A DNA stretch of 64,000 bases from Pseudomonas fluorescens (GCF_902497745.1 NZ_CABVHJ010000005.1:248001-312000); one strand, 5' to 3'. Positions 24,803-35,060 are shown, numbered from the stretch's first letter. Translations and numbers: made by a program. Notes: generated by a model not told the origin, from the letters alone.

Positions 24803-26080
24803 GTGGACGATTACCAGCAGTCGATACGCATATTGTCCGACCGCATTGTGCTGGCGCAGACACCGATCCGTGTGCTCGACGCGGTCAAGTGGGACGAGAA
24901 CATCCGCAAGGGGTTCCTCAAGGCCAAAGGCAAGGAAATGCCGGCGGTGGATCGTGACTATTACCTCAACCGGCCGCTGAGTTTCGATTCGAGCAAGGTC
25001 AAACTGGAATTTCAGAACATCGAGCGTGACATCACCCGTCAGCTCGGCCAGTTCAATCCGGTCGGGCAGATCATGCGGCGCATGTGCAAGGAATACCGCA
25101 TGGTGGTGCGCATGCTCGAAGCGCGCGGCACCGAGGATTTCGGCCTGATCTCGCAAGAGCTGTACGGCGCTGCGTCGGATGCGTTCCACGCCGGCGACCC
25201 GACGCTGGCCGACCTCGGCCTGATGATGTCCGACTATCTGAACAACATCGATGGTCGTGGCGACCTGAAGGATGAGCCGAAAACCCTCACTGCCAAGGAC
25301 GCTGTGCACTTGCTGCAAACCCGTCTGAACAAGGTTTTCGGCGAGGCCGAGGAAACCATTCGCGTGTTCGAGTCCGACGGCATTGTCGCCGACGCAGCGG
25401 CCGGTGCGGATTACATCAAGATCCGCACCGATGCGATGTTCAACGATCGCGACGTGCGCGCGCTGGAAGTTCACGAGGGTCTGGTCCACGTTGGCACCAC
25501 GCTCAACGGTTTGAACCAGCCGATCTGCACCTTCCTGTCCAAAGGCCCGCCGTCGTCGACGGTGACCCAGGAAGGTCTGGCGATCCTGATGGAAATCATC
25601 ACGTTCGCCTCCTACCCGAGTCGTCTGCGCAAACTGACCAACCGCACCCGTGCCATTCATATGGTCGAGGAGGGCGCGGACTTCTTGCAGATCTTCGAGT
25701 TCTTCCGCGAACAGGGTTTCGAGATGTCCGAAAGCTACGGCAATGCCAGTCGGGTTTTCCGTGGCTCGACGCCGACGGGGCTGCCATTCACCAAAGACTT
25801 GTCCTACCTCAAGGGCTTTATCATGGTTTACAACTACATTCAGTTGGCCGTGCGTAAGGGCAAACTTGAGCAGATTCCGTTGTTGTTCTGCGGCAAGACC
25901 ACACTGGAGGACATGCGTACCTTGCGCCAGTTGGTGGATGAAGGATTGGTGGTGCCGCCGAAGTACCTGCCGGATCAGTTCCGCGATTTGAATGCGTTGT
26001 CGGCGTGGATGTGCTTCTCCAACTTCCTCAACCATTTGAGCCTGGACCGGATCGAAGCGGATTACTCCAATATCCTCTAA
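24803..26080 (+). CDS. DUF1704 / QEGLA-motif protein, predicted metallopeptidase
   Basis: The 425-residue protein starts at GTG 24803 behind CAGGAG. It carries the QEGLA motif at about residues 256-260, which gives this bacterial family its name (annotated as modulating flavohaemoglobin expression). About 30 residues earlier is HEGLVH (His224, Glu225, His229), an HExxxH zinc-binding pattern. DUF1704 includes the eukaryotic MATCAP tubulin carboxypeptidases, which use HExxxH; a peptidase activity here is therefore plausible. No signal peptide is visible, so it is cytoplasmic. It is paired with the preceding lipoprotein gene. Confidence 0.85.
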   Translation: MDDYQQSIRILSDRIVLAQTPIRVLDAVKWDENIRKGFLKAKGKEMPAVDRDYYLNRPLSFDSSKVKLEFQNIERDITRQLGQFNPVGQIMRRMCKEYRMVVRMLEARGTEDFGLISQELYGAASDAFHAGDPTLADLGLMMSDYLNNIDGRGDLKDEPKTLTAKDAVHLLQTRLNKVFGEAEETIRVFESDGIVADAAAGADYIKIRTDAMFNDRDVRALEVHEGLVHVGTTLNGLNQPICTFLSKGPPSSTVTQEGLAILMEIITFASYPSRLRKLTNRTRAIHMVEEGADFLQIFEFFREQGFEMSESYGNASRVFRGSTPTGLPFTKDLSYLKGFIMVYNYIQLAVRKGKLEQIPLLFCGKTTLEDMRTLRQLVDEGLVVPPKYLPDQFRDLNALSAWMCFSNFLNHLSLDRIEADYSNIL

Positions 26081-26095
26081 CCCAATCCCTTAACC

Positions 26096-26188
26096 TGTGG
26101 GAGCGAGCTTGCTCGCGAAAGCGGTTTGAAACGCATCGCATATGTCGACTGACACTCCGCCTTCGTGAGCAAGCTCACTCCCACAGGG
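26096..26188. repeat. REP pair with divergent second arm
   Basis: The first arm is a standard GTGGGAGCGAGCTTGCTCGCGAA; the inverted second arm reads CTTCGTGAGCAAGCTCACTCCCAC, where paired changes (GTGAG/CTCAC) keep the hairpin intact. Confidence 0.9.
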
Positions 26189-26239
26189 TTATATGTGTTT
26201 CTCCGAATCGTATTGCCAAATTCTGCGAGGTTTCACCGG

Positions 26240-27145
26240 ATGAGAATCCTCGGCATTTTTTGCCTGCTCCTGACCCTGGGCGGTTGCAGCTCCCTGTTGT
26301 TCTACCCCGAACCGGGCCAGATTTTCACCCCGGAAAAAGCCAGACTCGAATACCGCACCGTCACGCTGGTCACGGCTGACGGGTTGAAGCTCAACGCGTG
26401 GTGGCTGCCGGCCAAACCCGGCGTCGAGGTCAAAGGCACCGTGCTGCATCTGCACGGCAACGGCGGCAATCTGCCGATGCACCTCGGCGGCAGTTGGTGG
26501 CTGCCGAAAAACGGCTATCAAGTGTTGTTGGTCGACTATCGCGGCTATGGCTTGTCCGAGGGCGAGCCGAGTTTGCCGGCGATCTATCAGGACATCGACG
26601 CTGCGTTCGCCTGGCTCGACAAGGCGCCGAAAGTCAAAGGCAAACCGCTGGTGCTGCTCGGTCAGAGCCTTGGCGGCTCGATGGCGGTGCATTGGCTGGT
26701 ACAACATCCCGAAAGACAAAAGCAGCTCAAGGCTTTGGTGCTCGACGGCGTGCCCGCGAGCTATCGCAGCGTCGGCCAATATGCGCTGAGTACCTCGTGG
26801 CTGACCTGGCCATTTCAGGTGCCGCTGTCGTGGCTGGTGCCGGATGGTGACAGTGCAATCAACTCGATGCCGCAGCTCAACGGTGTGCCAAAGCTGATCT
26901 TCCACAGCATCGATGATCCGCTGGTGCCGCTTTCCAACGGCATCCGTCTGTATCAGGCTGCGCCGCCACCGCGCGTGCTGCAACTGACCCGTGGCGGTCA
27001 TGTGCAGACCTTCGGCGACCCGGTCTGGCGTCAGGTCATGCTGCGCTACCTCGACGATCCCGAACACTTCAACGGCCTGCGCCGTCTCGGCGAAATCCCC
27101 AATTACCCGACACCCCCGAATTCTGAAGATGAGAGTCCGCAATGA
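26240..27145 (+). CDS. Alpha/beta-hydrolase lipoprotein
   Basis: Starting at ATG 26240, the 301-residue protein has a lipoprotein signal peptide (MRILGIFCLLLTLGGC, Cys16). The hydrolase fold shows the oxyanion segment LHLHGNGGN, the nucleophile serine in LLGQSLGGSMA, an acidic residue in FHSIDDPLVP and a histidine in TRGGHVQTF. It resembles the YfhR/BEM46 group of membrane-anchored serine hydrolases; the substrate is unknown. The stop overlaps the start of the next gene (ATGA), so the two form a pair. Confidence 0.85.
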   Translation: MRILGIFCLLLTLGGCSSLLFYPEPGQIFTPEKARLEYRTVTLVTADGLKLNAWWLPAKPGVEVKGTVLHLHGNGGNLPMHLGGSWWLPKNGYQVLLVDYRGYGLSEGEPSLPAIYQDIDAAFAWLDKAPKVKGKPLVLLGQSLGGSMAVHWLVQHPERQKQLKALVLDGVPASYRSVGQYALSTSWLTWPFQVPLSWLVPDGDSAINSMPQLNGVPKLIFHSIDDPLVPLSNGIRLYQAAPPPRVLQLTRGGHVQTFGDPVWRQVMLRYLDDPEHFNGLRRLGEIPNYPTPPNSEDESPQ

Positions 27146-27471
27146 CTGAAGAACGTAACGCCATCCCACTGATCATCACCGGTATCTGCAGCATCCTCGG
27201 CACCGTCGGGGCGCTGTGGTACTACGGCTACCTGCATTTCGCCAAACCTGAGGATGCGTTGCTGCTCAACGAATTCACCATGCTCAAGACTGTGCCGGGT
27301 GAGGATTACAAGATTTCGCTTCAGCCTGCACCGCAAGTCGCGCAGTGCATCGATGGCGTGCTGGTGTTGTTTGATACCGAGCAGAAAGGGTTGACCGGTG
27401 TACTGATCAACGCGCAGAAGAAAGCCGTGCGCTGCATGGGCGAAGAAAACCCGCAGAAGCTGGAACAGTGA
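27142..27471 (+). CDS. Small membrane protein, unknown function
   Basis: The 109-residue product has one transmembrane helix at about residues 9-30 (LIITGICSILGTVGALWYYG) and a C-terminal soluble domain with two cysteines (QCIDG and RCMG), which could be disulphide-linked in the periplasm. It overlaps the hydrolase gene by four bases and would be translated with it. I do not recognise the family. Confidence 0.7.
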   Translation: MTEERNAIPLIITGICSILGTVGALWYYGYLHFAKPEDALLLNEFTMLKTVPGEDYKISLQPAPQVAQCIDGVLVLFDTEQKGLTGVLINAQKKAVRCMGEENPQKLEQ

Positions 27472-27482
27472 TTCTGCAGGTT

Positions 27483-27905
27483 CAGCCCTCACCCTAACCC
27501 TCTCCCAGGGGGAGAGGGGACTGACCGAGGTGTTCTTTCGAGTTACGCCGACCTGAAAGATTGTGTCGATTATGGATTCGGCAAAGCACTCCCAAATCGA
27601 CGCAGCTATTGAGCATCCCCCCAATCGGCCCCCTCTCCCTCGGGAGAGGGCTGGGGTGAGGGGCCGCGATTTCAGCCCGCACAAAAAAGCCCTGCCTGAT
27701 CCATCGTGTTGAACGCAAATTCTGAGAGCAGCACAAATCGGCCCCCTCTCCCTCGGGAGAGGGCTGGGGTGAGGGCCGCGATCTCAGCCAGCACAAAAAA
27801 GCCCCGCCTGATCCATCGTGTTGAACGCAAATTCTGAGAGCAGCACAAATCGGCTCCCTCTCCCTCGGGAGAGGGCTGGGGTGAGGGGCCGCGATTCCAG
27901 CCCCC
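27483..27905. repeat. CCCTCTCCC repeats amplified with a terminator arm
   Basis: Besides one inverted element at about 27486-27520, a unit of about 112 bases is present three times, starting at 27627, 27740 and 27852. Each contains CCCTCTCCCTCGGGAGAGGG-CTGGGGTGAGG, then CACAAAAAAGCCC-GCCTGATC. The last segment is the left half of the lptF terminator at 27906-27942, so the repeat element and half of the terminator were duplicated together. No gene lies in 27472-27959. Confidence 0.9.
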
Positions 27906-27942
27906 ACAAAAAAGCCCCGCCTGATCACCAGGCGGGGCTTTC
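27906..27942 (-). terminator. Rho-independent terminator of lptF
   Basis: On the minus strand a 13-bp stem (AAAGCCCCGCCTG / CAGGCGGGGCTTT) with a five-base loop is followed by TTTTTT. It starts 18 bases past the lptF stop codon. Confidence 0.93.
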
Positions 27943-27959
27943 GCGTTACAGCAGTGCGC

Positions 27960-28748
27960 TTAGTTCGAGCTAACAGCCGAACGTGGCATCACCGGCTGGT
28001 TGTCGTTGGAAATGGTCACTTCCACACGACGGTTCATCGCACGGCCAGATGCGCTGCCGTTCTCGGCAACCGGATATTCCTTGCCGTAGCCTTGGGTGAC
28101 GATACGCGCTGGATCAACGCCCATTTTCACCAGTGCGGTGCGCACGGAGTTGGCGCGACGCTCGGACAGCGACTGGTTGTGGCTGGCGGTACCGGTGCTG
28201 TCGGTGTAACCCTCGACAATCACTTTACGATCCGGGTTTTCCTGGAGGAATTGCGCCAGTTTGTTGATGTTCACCAGACCGCTGGATTTCAGGTCGGCAC
28301 GGTCGGTGGCGAACAGCACATCACCGAAGGTCACCAGCGTACCGCGATCGGTCTGCTTGGCGTTCAGGCTGTCCTGCAGCTGTTTGATCTGCTGATCGCG
28401 CGCATCCAGACGCGCTTGAGCACGTTGGGCTGCAGCGTTCTTCAGGTTGTTTTCAGCGGTGCGCAGGGCGATGGTCTGCTTGGCCACTTCCACGCGCTGG
28501 TTGGTCAGGTAGGCCAGTTGGTCGACCTTGGCCGCGTCTTGCTTGTCCAGATAAGCCTTGTCGGCCTTGTCCAGGTAATCGCTGGCGTCTTTGGTTTCCA
28601 GTGCCGCGACTTTGCTCGCTTGCGGGTTGGCTTGCAGGCCGGCGTAGTTGGTGCGTGCCTGTTCCAGGTTCGGGTTAGGCGGGGTAGAGCAGGCAGCCAG
28701 AGCAACGCTTGCGGCGAGGAGAGCGGGGATCATCAGTTGCTTACGCAT
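27960..28748 (-). CDS. lptF: OmpA-family lipoprotein, LptF homologue
   Basis: The 262-residue protein has a lipoprotein signal (MRKQLMIPALLAASVALAAC, Cys20). A helical DUF4398-like region with coiled-coil character spans about 25-135. The C-terminal OmpA peptidoglycan-binding domain starts at about 145 (TLVTFGDVLFATDRADL) and shows the core VIVEGYTDSTGTASHNQSLS plus ERRANSVR. It should anchor the outer membrane to peptidoglycan. Size, domain order and neighbourhood match P. aeruginosa LptF (PA3692), an AlgU-controlled envelope protein; that identity is from memory. Confidence 0.88.
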   Translation of the reverse strand: MRKQLMIPALLAASVALAACSTPPNPNLEQARTNYAGLQANPQASKVAALETKDASDYLDKADKAYLDKQDAAKVDQLAYLTNQRVEVAKQTIALRTAENNLKNAAAQRAQARLDARDQQIKQLQDSLNAKQTDRGTLVTFGDVLFATDRADLKSSGLVNINKLAQFLQENPDRKVIVEGYTDSTGTASHNQSLSERRANSVRTALVKMGVDPARIVTQGYGKEYPVAENGSASGRAMNRRVEVTISNDNQPVMPRSAVSSN

Positions 28749-28802
28749 AATTTTCGTCCTTTCTATCGGTAAGAGATTCAGCTTTGCGGTCGGGATGCGC
28801 GC

Positions 28803-29207
28803 TTACTGCACGGTGCGCTGACTTTCCTGACGCAGTTCCTGAACACCTTTCTGGGAATCCTTCACAGCCTGTTCGGCTTTCGCGGCCTGAGCCTTGCGTT
28901 CGGCGACGCGAGCGTCCCACTCAGCTTGCTCGGACAGAGTGCGCGCTTCGTCATACTTCTTGTCGTGCATGGCGATTTCGGCTTGTTTCAGTTTGTCCTG
29001 CGCCTGCTTCATCTCAACCGCAGCAAACTCGGTACCGCCGGCGCTGACAGCGCTATTCACGGCCGATTGGGTCACGGCGTATTGCTCGGTCGGTGGGTTA
29101 CCGGCGCAACCGGCCAGTACGAAGCTGGTGCCGATGGCCAGAGCCGCCAGTTTCAGACCGCGCAGGTGGGTAAACGAGGTTTGGTTTTTCATGGTCTTCA
29201 ACTCCAT
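28803..29207 (-). CDS. DUF4398 lipoprotein, lptF partner
   Basis: I start at ATG 29207 (134 residues) because AGGAG lies seven bases upstream; ATG 29192 is an alternative with GGAG nine bases away. A lipoprotein signal ends at AIGTSFVLAGC. The mature protein is almost entirely charged helix with heptad character (DKLKQAEIAMHDKKYDEART), as in DUF4398 proteins, and resembles the N-terminal half of LptF. It precedes lptF by 54 bases on the same strand and should be cotranscribed. Confidence 0.85.
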   Translation of the reverse strand: MELKTMKNQTSFTHLRGLKLAALAIGTSFVLAGCAGNPPTEQYAVTQSAVNSAVSAGGTEFAAVEMKQAQDKLKQAEIAMHDKKYDEARTLSEQAEWDARVAERKAQAAKAEQAVKDSQKGVQELRQESQRTVQ

Positions 29208-29309
29208 TAGGCATCTCCTGAAAACATCTGAATCCATCCTGGTCGAGGAGCCGCAAGCGACGTGTGAAAGCGCGTTTTTGAAACGCTCGTTCCAGGCGTG
29301 GTTACAGGT

Positions 29310-29337
29310 TCCGACCGGCGGGATTTTTCAAAAGTTC
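29310..29337 (-). promoter_or_regulatory. Candidate AlgU/sigma-22-type promoter for the DUF4398-lptF operon
   Basis: On the minus strand GAACTT (29337-29332) is separated by 17 bases from TCGGA (29314-29310). This is one base off the AlgU consensus GAACTT-N16/17-TCTGA. It lies about 103 bases before the operon start codon and in the correct direction. Confidence 0.5.
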
Positions 29338-29477
29338 AGAAAAGATGGCTAATCGCCAAAAAAAACTTTGACCGAATGGACAAGGCTCTAGAGCGGGAAC
29401 TTTGGCGAGATGGAGCGGTACGCGCGGGAGTATTTAAGATGAATTTCATGCGGTTTTTCAGCAAGTCGTAGATCCCG

Positions 29478-29568
29478 GTGGGAGCGAGCTTGCTCGCGAA
29501 AGCGGTGGTTCAGGCACAGTCATTTCTAATGTGCGGACGCCTTCGCGAGCAAGCTCGCTCCCACAGGT
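29478..29568. repeat. REP pair
   Basis: Inverted GTGGGAGCGAGCTTGCTCGCGAA arms separated by about 43 bases. The rest of 29208-29584 holds the lptF promoter region and no gene. Confidence 0.92.
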
Positions 29569-29584
29569 TTTGAGGCGTTAGAAG

Positions 29585-29929
29585 TTAATGTTTTTGCTTG
29601 CCGGCAGTGGCCGAGAGGTCATGCAAATGCCTGCGCGACAACGCCAGAAACCGCGGCGTCGGCCCAACATCCTCATACAACGGATCACCTTCCTCATCCG
29701 TCGCCACCACCGTCGAGCCTTTCACATACGGCAGGCTCGCTTCGAACTCTTCAAGCGCCGCGCCAATCAATTCGCCGAGCAGTTCTTCGGCATGCCGTTT
29801 CGGGTACATCTCGGCAATCGCCGCCAAGCGCGCAGCGGCCTCGACGTCCAGGTGAATCGTGTAGCCAGTGTCGGTCAGGCGACCTTTGGCGTTTTCTTCC
29901 CAATGCTGGGCGAGTTCACGAATTTTCAT
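29585..29929 (-). CDS. Small conserved protein, annotated in Pseudomonas as pilin assembly protein
   Basis: The 114-residue protein begins MKIRELAQHWEENAKGRL and has an acidic, helical middle (DVEAAARLAAIAEMYPKRHAEEL). A patterned YTIHLDVEAAARL segment resembles ribbon-helix-helix or antitoxin-like folds. Relatives carry the label pilin assembly protein, from memory; nothing in the sequence shows a link to pili. It has no signal peptide or membrane segment and is monocistronic, divergent from ppc. Confidence 0.65.
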   Translation of the reverse strand: MKIRELAQHWEENAKGRLTDTGYTIHLDVEAAARLAAIAEMYPKRHAEELLGELIGAALEEFEASLPYVKGSTVVATDEEGDPLYEDVGPTPRFLALSRRHLHDLSATAGKQKH

Positions 29930-30142
29930 GATGACCTCATTTCGCGCCTGCTCATGGCAGGCCTGGGTGAGTGTCCGGCAGCGCCGGCGGCAAGCCGTTG
30001 TACGGCTTACTGTTGAGACTAGCTTTCGCCCGCAAGGTTTAAAGTCCCTTGGTCGGATGCTTGTAAGAAGCGCCGTAGAGCGGCACTCTCTAGGTCATGC
30101 ACTCGTTTCTAAGCCGTCCGGATTACTGCTGGGGAATTGCTG

Positions 30143-32773
30143 ATGACCGATATTGATGCACGCTTGCGCGAAGACGTTCACCTGCTCGGAGAGCTGTTGG
30201 GCAATACGATTCGAGACCAGTACGGCGAGGCGTTCCTCGACAAGATCGAGCAGATTCGCAAGGGCGCCAAGGCCGACCGCCGTGGCTCGATGGACGCTGA
30301 ACTGAGCGCCAGCCTCAATCAATTGACCGAGGACGAATTGCTCCCGGTGGCGCGGGCGTTCAACCAGTTTCTCAACCTGGCGAACATCGCCGAGCAGTAT
30401 CAGCTGATCCATCGCCGCGAAGAGTCGCAGCCGGCGCCGTTCGAATCCCGCGTATTGCCCGAGTTGCTCGCCCGTTTACGCAATGAAGGTCACAGCGCCG
30501 AATCGCTGGCACGTCAGCTGTCGCGACTGGAAATCGAACTGGTGCTGACCGCGCACCCGACCGAAGTGGCGCGGCGCACGCTGATCCAGAAGTACGACGC
30601 GATCGCCGGGCAACTCGCCGCGCAGGATCATCGCGACCTGACCAGCGCCGAACGTGAACAGATTCAAAACACCCTGCAACGATTGATCGCCGAAGCCTGG
30701 CACACCGAAGAAATCCGCCGCACGCGCCCAACGCCGGTTGATGAAGCCAAGTGGGGTTTCGCGGTAATCGAACACTCGCTGTGGCAGGCGATTCCCAACC
30801 ATATGCGCAAGGCCGACAAGGCGTTGCATGAAGCGACCGGTCTGCGTCTGCCCTTGGAAGCGGCGCCGATTCGCTTCGCGTCGTGGATGGGCGGCGACCG
30901 TGACGGCAACCCCAACGTCACTGCTGCCGTGACCCGCGAAGTATTGCTGCTGGCGCGCTGGATGGCCGCCGATTTGTACCTGCGTGATGTCGATCACCTC
31001 GCTGCCGAACTGTCGATGCAGCAGGCCAGCGATGCCCTCAAAGCCAAGGCCGGTGACAGCGCCGAGCCGTATCGCGCGGTGCTCAAGCAACTGCGCGAAC
31101 GCCTGCGTGCGACGCGCAACTGGGCGCATGCCGCGCTGACCGCACCGACGCCAGCGCCGTCTGATGTGCTGAGCAACAACCGTGATCTGCTCGATCCGCT
31201 GGAGCTGTGCTTCAACTCGCTGCACGAATGCGGCATGGGTGTGATCGCCGATGGCCCGCTGCTTGATTGTCTGCGTAGGGCGGTGACCTTCGGCCTGTTC
31301 CTTGTGCGTCTGGATGTGCGGCAGGACTCGTCGCGACACAGCTCGGCGATGACCGAAATTACCGATTACCTGGGCCTTGGTCGCTATGAAGACTGGGACG
31401 AAGAGCAACGCATCACCTTCCTGACCCGCGAGCTAAGCAACCGACGGCCACTGCTGCCGGCGCATTTCAAACCGTCGGCCGACACCGCAGAAGTGCTCAA
31501 CACCTGCAAGGAAATCGCTGCGGCACCGGGCGCTTCGCTTGGCTCTTACGTGATTTCCATGGCCGGCGCCGCGTCCGATGTGCTCGCCGTGCAACTGCTG
31601 CTCAAAGAGTCCGGCGTGTTGCGGCCGATGCGCGTGGTGCCGTTGTTCGAGACCCTCGCTGACCTCGACAACGCCGGGCCGGTGATGGAGCGGCTGTTGC
31701 TGCTGCCGGGTTACCGCGCACGGCTGCAAGGCCCGCAGGAAGTGATGATCGGCTATTCCGACTCGGCCAAGGACGCTGGCACCACGGCGGCGGCTTGGGC
31801 GCAATATCGTGCGCAGGAACGCCTGGTGGAAATCTGCCGCGAACAACAAGTCGAGCTGCTGCTGTTTCACGGTCGCGGCGGCACCGTGGGCCGTGGCGGT
31901 GGCCCGGCGCACGCGGCGATTCTGTCGCAGCCGCCGGGATCGGTGGCGGGGCGGTTCCGCACCACCGAGCAGGGCGAAATGATTCGATTCAAATTCGGCC
32001 TGCCGGACATCGCCGAGCAAAACCTCAATCTGTATCTGGCGGCGGTGCTTGAAGCAACGCTGTTGCCGCCGCCACCGCCAACGCCTGAGTGGCGCCATCT
32101 GATGGATGAATTGGCGGCGGACGGTGTCAGCGCTTATCGCCAGGTTGTGCGGGAAAATCCGCAGTTCGTCGAGTACTTCCGTCAGTCCACGCCGGAGCAG
32201 GAGTTGGGGCGTTTACCGCTCGGTAGTCGCCCGGCCAAGCGTCGTGCGGGCGGCATCGAAAGTCTGCGGGCGATTCCGTGGATCTTTGGCTGGACGCAAA
32301 CGCGGTTGATGCTGCCGGCGTGGCTCGGTTGGGAATCGGCGTTGAGCAAGGCGCTGGAGCGCGGCGAAGGCGAGTTGCTCGGGCAGATGCGCGAGCAGTG
32401 GCCGTTCTTCCGCACCCGTATCGATATGCTCGAAATGGTGCTGGCCAAGGCTGATGCGGATATCGCATTGTCCTACGATCAGCGTCTGGTCGAGCCGGAT
32501 CTGCTGCCGTTGGGCGCGCAGTTACGCGACCTATTGTCGCAGGCGTGTGCGGTGGTGCTCGGCCTGACCGGGCAGTCGCAGCTGCTGGCACATAGCCCTG
32601 ACACCCTCGAATTCATCCGTCTGCGCAACACTTACCTCGACCCGCTGCATCTATTGCAGGCCGAACTGCTGGCCCGCTCGCGGCAGCAGGATGTCGAGCA
32701 GGGCAGCCCGGTGGAACAGGCGTTGCTGGTGTCTGTGGCGGGGATTGCCGCCGGTTTGCGAAATACCGGCTAA
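30143..32773 (+). CDS. ppc: Phosphoenolpyruvate carboxylase
   Basis: Starting at ATG 30143 (a TTG six bases earlier is less likely), the protein has 876 residues, the usual bacterial length. Signature motifs are [14 protein letters not shown] with the catalytic histidine, [38 protein letters not shown] and the C-terminal QNTG-like end RNTG. It adds bicarbonate to PEP to form oxaloacetate, refilling the TCA cycle. A 213-base divergent gap upstream would hold its promoter. Confidence 0.97.
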   Translation: MTDIDARLREDVHLLGELLGNTIRDQYGEAFLDKIEQIRKGAKADRRGSMDAELSASLNQLTEDELLPVARAFNQFLNLANIAEQYQLIHRREESQPAPFESRVLPELLARLRNEGHSAESLARQLSRLEIELVLTAHPTEVARRTLIQKYDAIAGQLAAQDHRDLTSAEREQIQNTLQRLIAEAWHTEEIRRTRPTPVDEAKWGFAVIEHSLWQAIPNHMRKADKALHEATGLRLPLEAAPIRFASWMGGDRDGNPNVTAAVTREVLLLARWMAADLYLRDVDHLAAELSMQQASDALKAKAGDSAEPYRAVLKQLRERLRATRNWAHAALTAPTPAPSDVLSNNRDLLDPLELCFNSLHECGMGVIADGPLLDCLRRAVTFGLFLVRLDVRQDSSRHSSAMTEITDYLGLGRYEDWDEEQRITFLTRELSNRRPLLPAHFKPSADTAEVLNTCKEIAAAPGASLGSYVISMAGAASDVLAVQLLLKESGVLRPMRVVPLFETLADLDNAGPVMERLLLLPGYRARLQGPQEVMIGYSDSAKDAGTTAAAWAQYRAQERLVEICREQQVELLLFHGRGGTVGRGGGPAHAAILSQPPGSVAGRFRTTEQGEMIRFKFGLPDIAEQNLNLYLAAVLEATLLPPPPPTPEWRHLMDELAADGVSAYRQVVRENPQFVEYFRQSTPEQELGRLPLGSRPAKRRAGGIESLRAIPWIFGWTQTRLMLPAWLGWESALSKALERGEGELLGQMREQWPFFRTRIDMLEMVLAKADADIALSYDQRLVEPDLLPLGAQLRDLLSQACAVVLGLTGQSQLLAHSPDTLEFIRLRNTYLDPLHLLQAELLARSRQQDVEQGSPVEQALLVSVAGIAAGLRNTG

Positions 32774-33724
<951 letters not shown>

Positions 33725-33748
33725 AAAGTCTGAACCGCAGCATCATCC

Positions 33749-33777
33749 ACGGCCCGCTTGCGGGCCGTAGTTGTTTA
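33749..33777 (+). terminator. Hairpin between adk and tsaB
   Basis: ACGGCCCG / CGGGCCGT forms an 8-bp stem with a CTTG loop followed by AGTTGTTTATA. The T-tract is interrupted, so termination may be partial. Confidence 0.5.
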
Positions 33778-33817
33778 TACTGACGCACTTTTTCCCACCC
33801 CTGTTTTGGAAACATCG

Positions 33818-34492
33818 ATGAGCACCTTGCTGGCCCTGGACACCGCGACTGAAGCTTGCTCCGTTGCCTTGCTGCATGACGGCAAGGTCACGAGCCATTA
33901 CGAGGTGATCCCGCGCCTGCACGCGCAGAAGCTGCTGCCGATGATCCAGCAACTGTTGGCTGACGCCGGCACCACGTTGCAGGCAGTCGATGCGATTGCC
34001 TTCGGTCGCGGGCCGGGTGCGTTTACCGGTGTGCGGATTGCCATTGGTGTGGTGCAAGGTTTGGCGTTTGCGCTGGATCGTCCGGTGTTGCCGGTGTCCA
34101 ACCTCGCGGTGCTGGCGCAGCGTGCGTTGCGTGAACATGGCGTGAGCCAGGTCGCGGCGGCCATCGATGCGCGGATGGATGAAGTGTATTGGGGCTGCTA
34201 CCGTGAGACGGCGGGGGAAATGCGCCTGGTCGGTGCCGAAGCGGTGTTGCCACCGGAAGTCGCGGCGCTGCCGGCCGATGCCAGTGGCGACTGGTTTGGG
34301 GCTGGCACGGGTTGGGGTTATGGCGAGCGTATCGCTGTCAATCTGACGGGTTCCGACGCCAGCATGTTGCCCCACGCCGAAGACCTGCTGACGCTGGCGC
34401 GTTTTGCCTGGGAACGCGGTGAGTCGATCCCCGCTGACGATGCGCAACCGGTTTACCTGCGCGACAAAGTCGCCACCCCGAAAGCTCGCTGA
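33818..34492 (+). CDS. tsaB: tRNA threonylcarbamoyladenosine biosynthesis protein TsaB
   Basis: ATG 33818 gives 224 residues and the canonical start MSTLLALDTATEACSVAL. The ASKHA-fold motif FGRGPGAFTGVRI is diagnostic for TsaB (YeaZ). TsaB is the non-catalytic platform that dimerises with TsaD and, with TsaE, forms the t6A modification on ANN-decoding tRNAs. The gene follows adk. TcdA, which cyclises t6A, is encoded at 55681-56493 in this window. Confidence 0.94.
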   Translation: MSTLLALDTATEACSVALLHDGKVTSHYEVIPRLHAQKLLPMIQQLLADAGTTLQAVDAIAFGRGPGAFTGVRIAIGVVQGLAFALDRPVLPVSNLAVLAQRALREHGVSQVAAAIDARMDEVYWGCYRETAGEMRLVGAEAVLPPEVAALPADASGDWFGAGTGWGYGERIAVNLTGSDASMLPHAEDLLTLARFAWERGESIPADDAQPVYLRDKVATPKAR

Positions 34493-34504
34493 CTCACCAC
34501 GAAC

Positions 34505-34599
34505 CCTGTGGGAGCGAGCTTGCTCGCGAAGGCGTCCGGCCAGTCAATATCAATGTTGAATGTGCTGGACTCTTCGTGAGCAAGCTCACTCCCACAGGG
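34505..34599. repeat. REP pair with divergent second arm
   Basis: A standard GTGGGAGCGAGCTTGCTCGCGAAGG arm and an inverted CTTCGTGAGCAAGCTCACTCCCAC arm carrying compensatory changes, as at 26096-26188. Confidence 0.9.
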
Positions 34600-34748
34600 A
34601 ATTGTGCTTCCTCCAAATTGGCCAATCGTCAGTTTCTAACCCCTCGTTTTAAACCTTTTGCGCTTTATGTGTTCTAGTTATCACTCGGCGATTTGCTAAG
34701 TCGGTCAGGTGCCGCTAAATTGCCATCATCGATACCGAGCATGAAATT

Positions 34749-35060
34749 ATGCGTATAGACGGCCTTTCCTCTCAGTCCTACCCCATCAAGCGCAAGCCTC
34801 GCAAAGGTAATGTGGCGCTGGATGAATCCGTCGACGATATCGACGGCGAGCTGGAATTTCCGACTGAAGAGCAAATGGCTGCCCGCGCTGCTGCCAAAGC
34901 CGCCGCGCAACGCCTGAGCAATCTGCCCGCCCGTCAACAAGACATGATTTACCACCGTGCGATGAAAAAGAGCGTAGCCATGGCCCTGGCCAGCTACCTG
35001 AGCACCGCCGGGTTTGTCGATTGGGATGCAGACGTGCTGGGCCTCGATCTGTACATCTGA
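34749..35060 (+). CDS. Conserved hypothetical protein, coupled to DUF72 gene
   Basis: The 103-residue protein (MRIDGLSSQSYPIKRKPRK) has a basic, flexible N-terminus, an acidic centre (ESVDDIDGELEFPTEEQ) and an alanine-rich helix. It has no signal peptide or membrane segment. Its TGA shares a base with the ATG of the DUF72 gene, so translation is coupled. I do not recognise a named family. Confidence 0.7.
   Translation: MRIDGLSSQSYPIKRKPRKGNVALDESVDDIDGELEFPTEEQMAARAAAKAAAQRLSNLPARQQDMIYHRAMKKSVAMALASYLSTAGFVDWDADVLGLDLYI

Noticed and set aside
27627..27905. Regular repeats considered as a CRISPR array
   Set aside because: Units of about 112 bases without unique spacers; they are REP-type elements joined to a terminator arm.
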